Origin: Onchidella celtica
Taxonomy: Eukaryota; Mollusca; Gastropoda; Systellommatophora; Onchidiidae
Reading direction: 5' to 3'
Assembly: GCA_963931925.1 (NCBI GenBank)
Contig: OZ007571.1
Location: 40,065,550 to 40,129,549, forward strand
Length of the DNA stretch: 64,000 nucleotides
Positions 11,711 through 23,700 of the stretch are shown here, piece after piece. The position numbers were made by a program, and so were the translations under genes. Numbering within the stretch: position 1 is the first letter of the stretch; the number at the start of each line of letters is the position of its first letter. The notes below the pieces were generated by a model. It saw only the letters and a program-made list of their open reading frames with translations, ran no database searches and was not told the DNA's origin.

Positions 11711-14700
11711 ATGGACGGGGCGGAAAAGCCCATTGATGCAGCTTACATTGGTCCCTATAAGGCGACACGGCTGGTATGTTTCTTTTCAAGAGAAGACCCC
11801 CGTCTTACTCTTAGTCACTCTTAGTCTATCCAGAGACAGTGAGAAGAGATTTGGTCAGTAAAATTTTCTCCGTAAAATAGATTCTAGATCTAGACTAGAT
11901 CTAGATCTAGCATGAATGAAATTGTTAGTCTAGAATCTAGATCCAGTAATATTGAATCTGTGTGACACCAAAATTTAGATCTACCCGAGATTCTGGAAAA
12001 CAATGGATTAATCTAAATCTAGAGATCTAGATCTAGATCTAACACTACTGCTACAGTGCTAGATCTAGTCTAGTACAGTAGTAGTAGTAGTGGAACTATG
12101 GACTGTACTACAGACAACTGTATGGAATACTGGAAAAAGCAAAATATATAATTGACTGCATAAACATGCTGACTGCACATTGACATAGATCTAGTGCATT
12201 GACTGAGTGATTGAGTAGAACTGTTAGCTGAATTTTAGCGAGTGATAAAATTAAAAAGTCTAGAAAGATCAGATTAACTTCACATAGGCTACATTGAAAA
12301 CATTGAAAAACTGAAACGAAGTAATTCCTTCACTCGATAAGTGAGAGGCCAGCGACGGCCATGTGAGTGTCCATCTCAGTCACGTGACCAAAACACTAAA
12401 CAGACGATGCGCATTACTTCTCATTCATTCAGAAAATGGACCAGTGTAATTGTAAACAAACAGCGTGTTGTGGGGAAATCGGAATGCCATATCTGGAGGA
12501 GTTCGTCCTCCACTGCCGGTCATTCCGGCTATGGCTATACGGACTCGAGTCCTCATATTAGAATTTTATATTACAAGAAATTTGTTCTCGGACCCGAATT
12601 TCTTTTTTTTTTTACTCGCATGCACAAGCATTCCAGCTTCCTGTAACAGGCCAAACTATACCTCCCGCCCAGACTATACCCGGGGTTAAACTGGCCTAGC
12701 CCAGAATATACCCCGGGGTATATTCTGGGCTAGGCCAGTTTATACCCCGGGGTTACTTTGGGCTAGGCCAGAATATACCCCCTCAGTCCAGATTATACCC
12801 CCTACTTTTTTTTAAAAACAAGTCAAGACCACAGTTTATTTCAGCCTGTTCTGTATCACTGTCATCAGATATCATATTAATACATACATGAACACATTCT
12901 TGACACCCATAAATCATAATACAATTTAGAGGAAATAATAATAACAATTTATTTCAGCCTTAGTTTAAATTGATGTACATGTATACATACAGTCTTGACT
13001 CCTGTCAATCATGATACATTTTAGAGGAAAGAAATATGCATTAAAGTGCATTGATATACAAAAGGGTTGAGTATCCTGACTATCCATTGAAACTGATATG
13101 ATTAGACTTCAGCATTAATTTCACTCGGGCCTGTTGATATTATTATATTATTATTATTATTTTGATAATTGGTTGGCCATGAGTGAAACATGCATTGTAT
13201 TTCTTGTTACAATGATTCAGAGAGAAAAGGCCGGAAAACAACACACATATAAAAAAAAAAATAAAACATATTAATAACCCAACTGACAGATGGTGCAATT
13301 CCATCATCCACTTCACATAAAACTAAATAGGCACTAAATTTTTTCGCCTGATGAACTCCACCTGTCCAGATCCACTTGAAACGTTACAGAATGCTAGCCA
13401 GTAATATACAATAATAACAATACGAACACGAAATCATCTTATTTACTCTTGAAAATAAAGAGAAATATCAATATCAGAATCATCATCATTATCTTGGAAT
13501 AATACAAAGAAATAAGAGGGAGTGTAAAAACGGCAGTGTAAGCCTACAAATCCTTCTAGAATCTATAAGCAGCAATATGTGTGTATCAACTACATATAAA
13601 AAATGTGTTAAATCTTTTCAATTATTCAAGTAGAACTGGACAGAAAGCTTTAGTGAAATAGCCTTGACAGTTGTGTAGACCGACAGAGTAAGTCCACTGA
13701 GACAAAAGTAATGCAGTAGAAAGTAATTTGATCTATAGCATGTTAAGACAAAATTCGATGGATCATGTTCCATTAACAGTATTTCTTGTTAGTGAATATT
13801 ATTCTTTGATAGCTTATTTGTAGAAAGATATATACATTTCATCTTCATGTGCCTTATGGTTTAAGACACTGGATTAGTTTGCAAGGCATTGGAAAGATTG
13901 AACTTACGCATTCTAGTGAATAAGTGTTTGTCACTCGCGAGTGAAATAAAATTTTAAAAAAACAAAAAACCTTGTCCGTCTTTACCTTCCTAAGCTTGAC
14001 ACCTCCCTTGCCAGAGGATTTAACAACTGTGTATTTGCACACAAAAATACTCCAAAATGACTTCATTTTTATGAGTGTGTTAATTATTTCATCCATTGCG
14101 ACTAAGTGTATGTCACTGCCAAACAAAGAATGCAGTGCAAATTTTACTCATGGGCAACAAACTACAAAAACTACATGCCAATGAACGTGAGCGAAATGAG
14201 GGTTACAGTTGAATCATATCAGTTTGAATGGGTATTCACCCCATAGCATATCAATACATAATAATGCATGTTTTTTCCTTTGAATTGTATTATGATTTAC
14301 GGAAGTCAAGAATGTATGTATGTATGTATTACTATGGTGCCCGTTGACAGTGATAAAAAAATGAATTAAACTTTGATTGAAATAAACTATGGTGTTTAGG
14401 CCAAACTATATTCCACCAGTCCAGATTATACTAACATATTCAGGCAAAATATTCCAGGATACAACAAAGTTTTTAAAATTTTATTTCACCCGCAAGTGAC
14501 ACGCCTTTATTAAATTCACTATAACACATGGTTGCAATCCTTCAAATGCCCTGCAAACTAATCCAGTGCCTTAAACCATCAGCTACATGAAATGTATACC
14601 TTTCTACAAATAAGCTATCAAAGAATTTACTAGTTATAAATATTAACGCAACATGACCCATCGAATTTTTGCCGTAACATACTGTAATTACTTTCTGCAA

Positions 14701-17700
14701 GGCACTGTTGTCTCAATGGATTTAATCTGTCAGTTTTCACGATTATCAAAGCTACTTTACTAAAGCTTTCTGTCCAGTTCTACTTGAATAGTTGAAAAGA
14801 TTGAACACATTTTTTACACATACATGTAATTGGTACACACTGCTGCTTATAGATTTTAGAATGATGTGTGGGTCATTTTTACATTCCCTCTTATCTTTAT
14901 AATATTCCAAGATAATGATGATGATGGTTCTGATATTGATTATATTCTCTTTATTTTCAAGAGTAAATAAGATGATTTCGTGTTCTTATTTTTATTACTG
15001 TATGTTACTGGTTAGCATCCTGTAATGTCTCAAGTGGATTAGGACAGGTTAAGTTCATGATGTGAAAAAAGTTTAGTATGTATTTTTAGTTTTGTGTGAA
15101 GTATTTAATGTCTGCTGGATGATGGAATTGCACCATCTGTCAGTTCAGTTGTTAAAATGTTGTTGTTGTTTTCTCTGTGTGTTCTTTCTCGGCCTTTTCT
15201 CTCTGCATTATTGTAACTTTATATGTGGATCTAATTGTTCTGACATATCAAGCACAATTCTGATTTTCAAAAATTAGAAATAAAATTCAGATGACTTTAC
15301 ACTTAAGAGTTTTATAATTATTTCACACCTTGCCACTAAGTATATGTCAGTGGTGCCAAACAAAAAAATACAATATAATTATGTTTAACTCATGGACAAC
15401 TAATTGTAAAAAAAAAACAAAAAAACAATAATCATACCAATTACCAACGGACACAAGTAAAATTAGTGTTAAAGTCTAATCATATCAATTTGAATGGGTT
15501 TTCAAACCTTTTGTATATCAATGCTTTTTACTGCATGTTTATTTGCTCTTAAATGTATCATAATTTACAACAGCCAAGAATGTATGCTTCAATGTGATAA
15601 GTGATGACAGAGATAATGAACAATTTAAACTAAAGTTGAAATAAACTGTGGTCTTGACTTGTTTTCAAATAAATGTAGGGGGTATAATCTGGACTGGGGG
15701 GGTATAGTCTGGCCTAGCCCAAAGTATGCCCCTGGGTATAAACTGGCCTAGCCCAGTCAGAGAGGAAATTGGTAGGAGGCGATGGAGATGGATCGGCCAC
15801 ACTCTCAGGAGGCCAGGAAACAGCATCGCGAAGAAGGTATTGGATTGGAATCCCCAGGGCAAGAGATCAAGAGGAAGGCCGCGCGGAGCGTGGAGAAGAG
15901 CCAGAGAAAATGATGTGCAACGAAGCGGAAAGACTTGGAATAATGTAAAGAGGCTGGCCCATGATAGAGAGGGATGGAAAGTGTTTGTTGGTGGCCTATA
16001 CCCTGATCCAGGGTGAGAAAGGCAATGATGATGATGATGATATTCTGGGCTAGGCCAGTTTAACCCCGGGTATAGTCTGGCCTGCTACACCGGGCGCATC
16101 ACGCGGTCGTCATTTGCTGCCATTATACAGTGGAGAACGGTTAAACCGAAACTAGCGCTAAACCGAAAGAAAATAAGAATCCCCGATTTTTTTCCTCTTT
16201 ATAAATCTTTATTAATAAACTAGTGCTAAACCGAAATAACCCTATGGTTAAACCGAAAAGAAAATTGCTGGATTCAGTGGCCAGTCCACTGTGATTTGCC
16301 ATAGATCGAGTCAAGTCACTGTATCAGTCTATCACCCCAGTTCACTGGGCCCTCCCCCATAAAAAAAAATAAGAGCAAAGCATGCTTCGTTCTACCCGGT
16401 AGTAAGGCCTAGAAGCGGCAGCATTACAAGGATAGAAGGAGAAGGAGGGAGGCCATGATAAACTCACGGGTCTGAAATCAGATGGTGTCTCCTTGTTCTG
16501 AGAGTTAGTCCACATTCACCTGCATATCGATGATATCCATGCTTTGAGTGTGCCTAGGTCTGAGCAATTATCCACCCTCATTCTTAGTCAAAAACACAGA
16601 GCAAGCGAAGATGTGTTGAGTCTGTTTAGCCTGTGCGCTTACATTATTTGTCCTCTGTGATAGTGCTTTGGGCTGCCTTTCTTGAAACTGGCATTTTTCA
16701 AGCCTCCTATCGCTAAACCGAAGCTCTGTCTAAATCAAAAACAAACCCATGGTCCCGCCGATTTCGGTTTAACCGTTGTCTACTGTATTATGAATGACAT
16801 GTTTCATTGTTTGCCTGTATTGTCTACTTTTCTAATGTTATTGTTACTAATATCAGTGATGGCTGATGCAAGTATTTCTAGTAGGCCTAATTACACTGTG
16901 TATTTACTGCTTTTGTCTTTAGAACAATAAAAGACATGTTTAGGCCTATAAGTTATATTTGGCTTCAGACTAATCATTACCCCATTTTTGTGTCAATGTT
17001 TTAAAACCTCTCTAAGACCTAAACAGTAAAAACAGCTCTTGGCACAATTTTGCTGATTATAAAAGTACCAGACTTGAATGAAGAAAGAGACCAAGTGCCT
17101 TTATCAAACAGGTTTTGTGACACACGCCTCTGATAATATATTAAATATGTCTCAGGAAAACGAGTATTTACAGGATATATAGGTCGACTCAATGTCAACT
17201 GAAAGACAACTTTTTATCTATAACAAGTCAGTAAAATCATTCAACATTGCATTACACACACTCCCATGTCTTTTAGTTTTAGTATATATATAAGACCTAC
17301 TTTTGATTTCATTATGTTGAGATCCCGTGTCTTTGTAACCTCTACGTCATTCTTCATTTCCAGTATTCCAGAACAAAATCGTTCACTGCAACTTAACCAT
17401 CAGCAAAACTTTTACCATGAAAGTTTTTTTTGTGTGTATCCACACAATTTTTTTTTAATTTGGGGAGGGAGGGGGCTTTGTAACTTGTAAGCAAATGGGA
17501 CCGACCTTTTGAGAATGACTCATATTATATGTGTGCACTCTTATTTGGTCCCACAATATGTAAATTGGGAATAAGTCTACAGTACAAGTTCTACAAGCAT
17601 CTAGATCTATCCTGTATTATATCTTTCTATAGACAAGTATGAAATGAATGTAATATATTACGTTACTTTTCACCTTTTCAGGGTAAGCATAAAACCTTTA

Positions 17701-20700
17701 CAGTACAGTACACCTCGGATTCAATGAACTAGTTTGGTCATTTTTAAAAGTTCGTTGGATGCAAGGTTCGTTCGAGCCAAGGTCATACGACATAAGCCCC
17801 TCAAGGGAAGTAAGCAACCTCACTCGCGCTGTGTTAATTCTACACAAGTCAAAACCCCCCATCCACAACCTTCCCTCTGCCCCGCATTGCTTGTCTATAG
17901 GCCTACAACCACTTTTTACCCTTCCCATCCACTATCCAAGTTCCGGCGGCTTTGTCACTTTGATCCAGTATCATGTTCTCCCATGCGTCGGCTGCCACCT
18001 CTTCCCCCTATTATACCCTATTACATGGCATAGCCTACGGTACACTTATTTAAATTCTTGTCAGCAGATAGCAGACCTTTTGAATTTCGAATTTCAACTA
18101 GATTTCTAGGTAGACAAGCAATTTATTGTGAGCTTGCCTACACTTCTGGTTTGTTGGAACCGACGGTGGGTCTGAGATTAGTTCGTTCAGTAAAAGATAT
18201 TTAATAAAGTCAGTGGAGGAAGAAAAACGGAGATTTTTTTCTGTTCATTGAATGCAGGTGTTCTTTCAACTTTGAGTCCGAGTTCGTTGGATTCGAGGTG
18301 TACGGTATAACATTACTGCGCATGTGCATACCACTTACCGGTCACAATTTCGCAGAGTACATGTACAGGTGTCACGCAGCAATATAAAAAATTAATAACA
18401 ACTTACTTTAAAACACTCGTTTTTGGTTGAAAAACATAACAAACCCACTAACTACCGTGCATGGCAAGTTGAAAGCTGGAATTACGGACATGCATTCACA
18501 ATTGAAATTTTTGAAAATTATCTTTACTGCAAGTCTGAAAACTAAACAGACATCGGTTATGACTTGGCTGGACATTTATTACAAGTATTAATATTACTAG
18601 AGTAGGCTACTCAAGAAAGTTTAGTCTGTGTGTGATACTATTATTGGCAGTCTCAGGTATTATTGATGAGCAGGCAGAACCCTGGTTGGGAGTAAGAAAT
18701 GTTCATTATAAATACGTCTTATTTAAAAATTGGAAGTAAACTCAGCTCCAGGCAACTCTTTCTTTTTCTTTAATTTTAAATACTTTTCACCTCATAGTAT
18801 TACATGAATGTGGGGACTATTTATTACTAGCTGAGGTTCCCGGCCCTGCCCGGGATAAATCAGTTTGAATATTAGTTTCAGTTCTGGGTGGTTATTACGG
18901 ACCTGCTTCATCTTGCTATTTGTTTGTTTATTTTTAAATAAGGATAAGTCTTACTCATTTTACTGCTCTGCCTTTGTGAGTTGACACCCTGTGCATCCCG
19001 TACAATAGCATGATTTGCGCACGGGTTAGTATGTTTGACAGTGAACACGTCACAGGAAGTGATAACGAAACCTTAAAATGACAAACTATGACGCGAAATA
19101 GATCTAAATGATGCCGAAACAATGAAAAATGAAACGTAGAAGCCTGAACATTTCATAAGTTCTAAATAAAGCCCATGTTAATTTCGCGTTGATAATATGC
19201 TGTTGTGCAAAGTTTGAAGCCTGAGTGTGGTGCGGTTCCTGAGCCTTCTAAGGTGAGCAAAGTTTCGAGTTACCAAAATATAGATAATGCAGATGAATTG
19301 GCTACGGAGGGAGGGGGGGCATAATTTTCTATTGATACAGAAGAGCAGCCAGCTACCCAAAGGTAGGCAGTACTAGGTTTAAAAAAGAAAAAAAAGCTGG
19401 GGTTGAACCCATAGTCTCCGACTGATAACCACCGATGCTAGTCTGATTGCGCCACCGCAGACCACAATAGGCTGGAGGAATTTTTGATAGTGGAGACCAA
19501 GAAACCCCCATCTGCGAATACGCACTTCATTGCATGAATGACAAACTTTGAAAATCTATCCCTCATGGCTCAATATTAAAACTATAGAAATAAAATATAA
19601 TATTACTATCTGTGTTTAAATATTTAAACTAACTTACTTAGTGCATCAAAACTATTTTTTTCTCTTAACAGAATGAAGCAATGTGAAGGCCAGCTTGCCA
19701 AGACACTAGTAATAAGAATTATTTTAGCAGGACCTGATTGTAACTTATGTTCACAATATATGTTTTATTAAGACAGTTTTGTTTGTCTTCCCAAAAAGTC
19801 ACAAGATGCTGAAGGGGGCATTTCAGGAGGGCTTTCAAGAGTGTCTCATGGCCAGATTTTCTTTCTTTAATGAAATATTCCACGGGTACACTAAATCCCA
19901 CAAGCACGTGACTAGGTGCAGGCAAGTTAACCCTCTTTAGCCCAGGGGTGCTTTTGTACTTGTAGATAAGTGTGGCTCTGAGATTTTATTTTTAAACTGC
20001 ATAGTATATTAAAAGATGCAATCTGGCAGTACAGTGAGTACCAGTACTAGCCTGAGACACACTCAGAAGTCTTTCTGTCATTTAATTCTCTAACTCTGGA
20101 TTTATCCTTGTTTTCTTTTGCAGTGGAATGATGTTGTTGGTGCTTTTAAGCAATATTTACCATGTGGAAGGCATAGGCGATACATGAAGACTTTTGACAA
20201 TTGCTTCTCTGGATCTTCAGCTGTTGAATGGTTGCATCAATATATAAAGACAAATGGCAATTTCAGTTCTAATGTGTCAAGGTATTCACAGATTCTACAC
20301 CAATTGACAAATTTTTTTGTGTTTACACTTTTGGAGTGATGTGATTTTCATCATCGTAATTTTTATTGAGAAACAGCTAGGATCTCTTTTAATATCACAA
20401 TTCCTACTACTTTAGTGTTTAAGAATATTTTTTTTGGTCCAGATTCAGCATGGTTACTATTATTCATTTTTCACCATTCTGTTTTTTACATTGCAATGTA
20501 ATACACCCAAAAATATTATAAATCAAAGCAAATGAAAAATAGATTGGTGGTTAGTGTTATTAAAAGGAATCCATTCCCACTGAGATTAGCAATTTAATAA
20601 CTGTGCATGAAAAACAATTTTAAACAGATCACAAGTGTCATTCTCTCTCAGCTGAAGCTAGGATGTTTCCAGATGATACTCAAATAATATTAAGTGAGAT

Positions 20701-23700
20701 ACAGTCGTGCAGCAATAAAAAAAATACTGAGAAATGATTACATCTTTCAAGAAAGAGTTGCAGTTTGAAACAAGATTGCAATCACGCAAGGGAATTAATT
20801 AATCTGCATTTTTATTAATTATGCGATAGGGTTTACATGGAGGAAAATTTCAAAAATGACATAATACTATTGGTACATGTATTAATTAAATAACACTAAA
20901 AGGGGCCGCAGCCAGTGTCATGGGATATATCGGGGTTGGAAAAAAACTGCAAATATTGTGATCATGGCTATTGTTGAGCTGTCAGTCTGAACTTTTGACA
21001 CAATATCTAAGTAGTTCTCACCTGATGCACATTATCTTCGAAGTGTGAAATATTATAGCAGTTTTTTATATAATTTTTCAACAGGGAAAATGCTGTTTCC
21101 TTGCTGAACAAGATTTATAGGGCTGGCATCTTTGAAGAAGTTAAGGTTTCCAAGACAATGCGCCACAAGCAAGAGGTGCAAGACAACAGACTATACAGGT
21201 GATGCATATTGGTCTAGATTTCATTTTTTTTTGTACTGTGTCTCTCCTGTCACCTTCTACAAAGTTTGCAAAATGTACAATTTCACATTGATCATCAAAT
21301 TTTGCCCTCTTTTTTCTTCAGTATGGTTGGAGGGACATCCATTAAATCATTTCGTGTTTGACCGAGGTGACTGGTTACCTCAGCGTAGTTACATCACAGG
21401 ATGGAAACATAATTCTGAACAGCTGGGTTTTTTTTATCAGTAAAGTTTTATGAAAAGAAACCAACTTTATCCATGATCCTGGACAATAATCCTGAATAAT
21501 GTCTTTAAATATTTTCACAGATTCTTACCTTTAACTCCCTCCAAAATGACAATTGCCCGCCTTCCTCTTGCACCAAGAAATGATTCAGGTATAAATCAAG
21601 TGCCCTTGAAAGAGAAGTCATTTTCTCAGTGCAGTACTGGCAAAAGTGAACATACGAACCAAGAACCAAGCGAATATCTAAATGTTTCTGAAAAGAAGCC
21701 ACAGTCAAGGCTGGCTAGGAAGATTTCCATACTGAAGAAGGAGAAGAACACTAAAGAAAGTGATGGCAATGAAAGCGGAAATGCCTATCCTCCTTGCCAT
21801 CTGGTGTCAAGAGTTCTATCTACAAAAGAGATCAAGGACACCTGGAAGGCAATTTTTATTCAAAGGTAATGATTAACCTTGTCTGTGTTTGTCATATATA
21901 GGCTGGATGAGAAGTATACTGCATGTATCAACAAGAATATATGTGTTAATAAAGCAAAACACTATTCTTCATATCCATTGGACATTGTAAAGCAATGAGA
22001 AAGAAAACTTGCCAGGGATAGAAGTTAGAAATAGATCTAAGATCCTAATATGAAGAAAACAGGACAAGTGAGAAAAACTTCATTTTCCATTTTAATTAAT
22101 TTTTAATCAATAGCAGTAGGACAAAATAATCATGGGAACAATTTCAGTTTCCTGTGGCAGCAGTAGAAATGTGAAATTTTCCAATCTGTGCAGCCCTGAA
22201 AATAAAAATTAAATACCACCCTACTTGTGTTTTTTGTTTGTGTTTTCACCAGGCTCAAGAAAGTCCTGGGAGTTTCTAGTGTGGCAGAAATAGTCAGTGC
22301 TGAGTTAATTGATGGTTACAATGTTATGCACAACTGTATTTATCTGAACAAAAGTGGTCTTGTCACCAATATAGAAGGCGAGGAACAGCTCCCACACTGG
22401 GTCATGTCAGCCATGAAGTGTTTGGCTCGCTGTAAGTGTCTGTCTTGCTTCAGGGAGTTAACCAGCAAATCAAAGTTTATTGTAATACCTTTGCTGGAGG
22501 ACTATTTTTTTTTGCCAGTTTCAGCACATTTTTATTGGTGTGGTTCCCAATACAGTGAAACTTGGTTATAACGAGAGGTTATGTTCCACCAAAAATGTCT
22601 CGTTATACCAAAGGTCTCGCTATTCCAGGAAAACGTCAAAAAGGCAAGGCAAGGGGTTGAAATACTCAACTATGTGCAGGACATACTAACAAGGGAGGTA
22701 ACCATGAAAAAAAGTTGGTTACCTCTCTTGTTGGCATGTCCAGTTGATTAACATGGGCCTACATATTATTATATTGTAATATCGAACTGACGGCAGATCT
22801 CAGTACTTTTTTTTGTTTTGTGTTTATGTCCTGACTGTAGCCATGTTTCGATCAAATTACGAGAGAGACAGATTCAAAAGTTAGAGGCAAACGAGTAACA
22901 GATTGGCCTTGAGTTTGTGCCGAGTGTAGGCATGTGGTCACGAAGCCCGGTGTAGACAAAGAGCATGATCCGCTTAAATCACTACTGGTAATTTTTTTGG
23001 TTGCGAGGGTGGTGGCATAGTGTGCGGTCAGTTAGAAAACAAAACTTCTTTGGTATAAGCAAGATCTTGAGAGATGGAAGACAGGTGGGCGGGCATAAAT
23101 TTATTGTGTGCGTGGGTGGTGGAAGTAGACAACGCTTGCTAGACCTACGCAAGACATGATTGGACGGGTGGGTGGGCATAAATTTATTGATTGCGTGAGT
23201 GGTGGTGTACAATGCTGTCACGGCACATGGTCAGCAAGTAGACAACGTTTGCTAGGCCTATGCAAGACATAATTGGACGGGTGGGCAGCCGGGCAAATGT
23301 AAATTTATTGATTGCTTGGGTGGTAGTGTAATGCGCGGTCATGCCACGTGGTTGGTCAGTAAGGAAACAAAGCATTGTCGGCCCGGGTGAGGGGTCACTA
23401 GACGAACGGGTGTGCAGTAACAGACAAAGAACAATATTTTATGTCTGACTCGTGACACGCTGTACTGCGGCCGCTCCCACAATTTGCGGTATGCACTGAG
23501 AATTAATTCTCTCGTTAAAGCAAGTGTTGTGATTATCGATTGCCGTTATTCAAGTATTTTAGTATATGGTTTATATAGTAGAAAAACAGGGGTTTAAAAT
23601 GTTCTCGCTATAGGCAAAGTTCTCGTTATTTTAGCAGTGTCGTTAAACATGATGGTCCACTGTAATAATTTTTATGGGTATGTGTAACTGGGTTTTCATT

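Larger units (their letters stand above)
12647..16090. mobile_element. Large foldback-type element with about 1.3-kb inverted arms
   Basis: The ends mirror each other: GGCCAAACTATACC on the left and GGTATAGTCTGGCC on the right, followed by blocks built from CTGGCCTAGCCCAGAATATA and GGTATAATCTGGACTG. The inverted similarity continues inward. 13020-13130 pairs with 15450-15545, 13190-13320 with 15080-15230, and 13330-13960 with 14465-15070. The spacer (about 13960-14465) has a terminus-like block at 14397-14435. No long conserved frame is present. The right arm carries a LINE insertion (15751-16041). No clear target duplication was found. I cannot place it in a named superfamily; foldback describes its structure only. 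Confidence 0.75.
18306..20123. other. DEPDC1 intron 1, distal part
   Basis: Contains the repeat-terminus motif at 18826, a tRNA-like SINE head at 19395-19464 and otherwise unrecognised AT-rich DNA up to the exon 2 acceptor TTTTGCAG. No further exon could be supported. Confidence 0.5.

Noticed and set aside
12465-12689. Short plus-strand frames before the foldback element
   Set aside because: Cross poly-T and the element terminus; no similarity or splice support.
17734-18109. Two overlapping frames of 99 and 116 codons
   Set aside because: Wholly within a pogo-like MITE and in competing frames; Pro/Ser-rich by base composition only.
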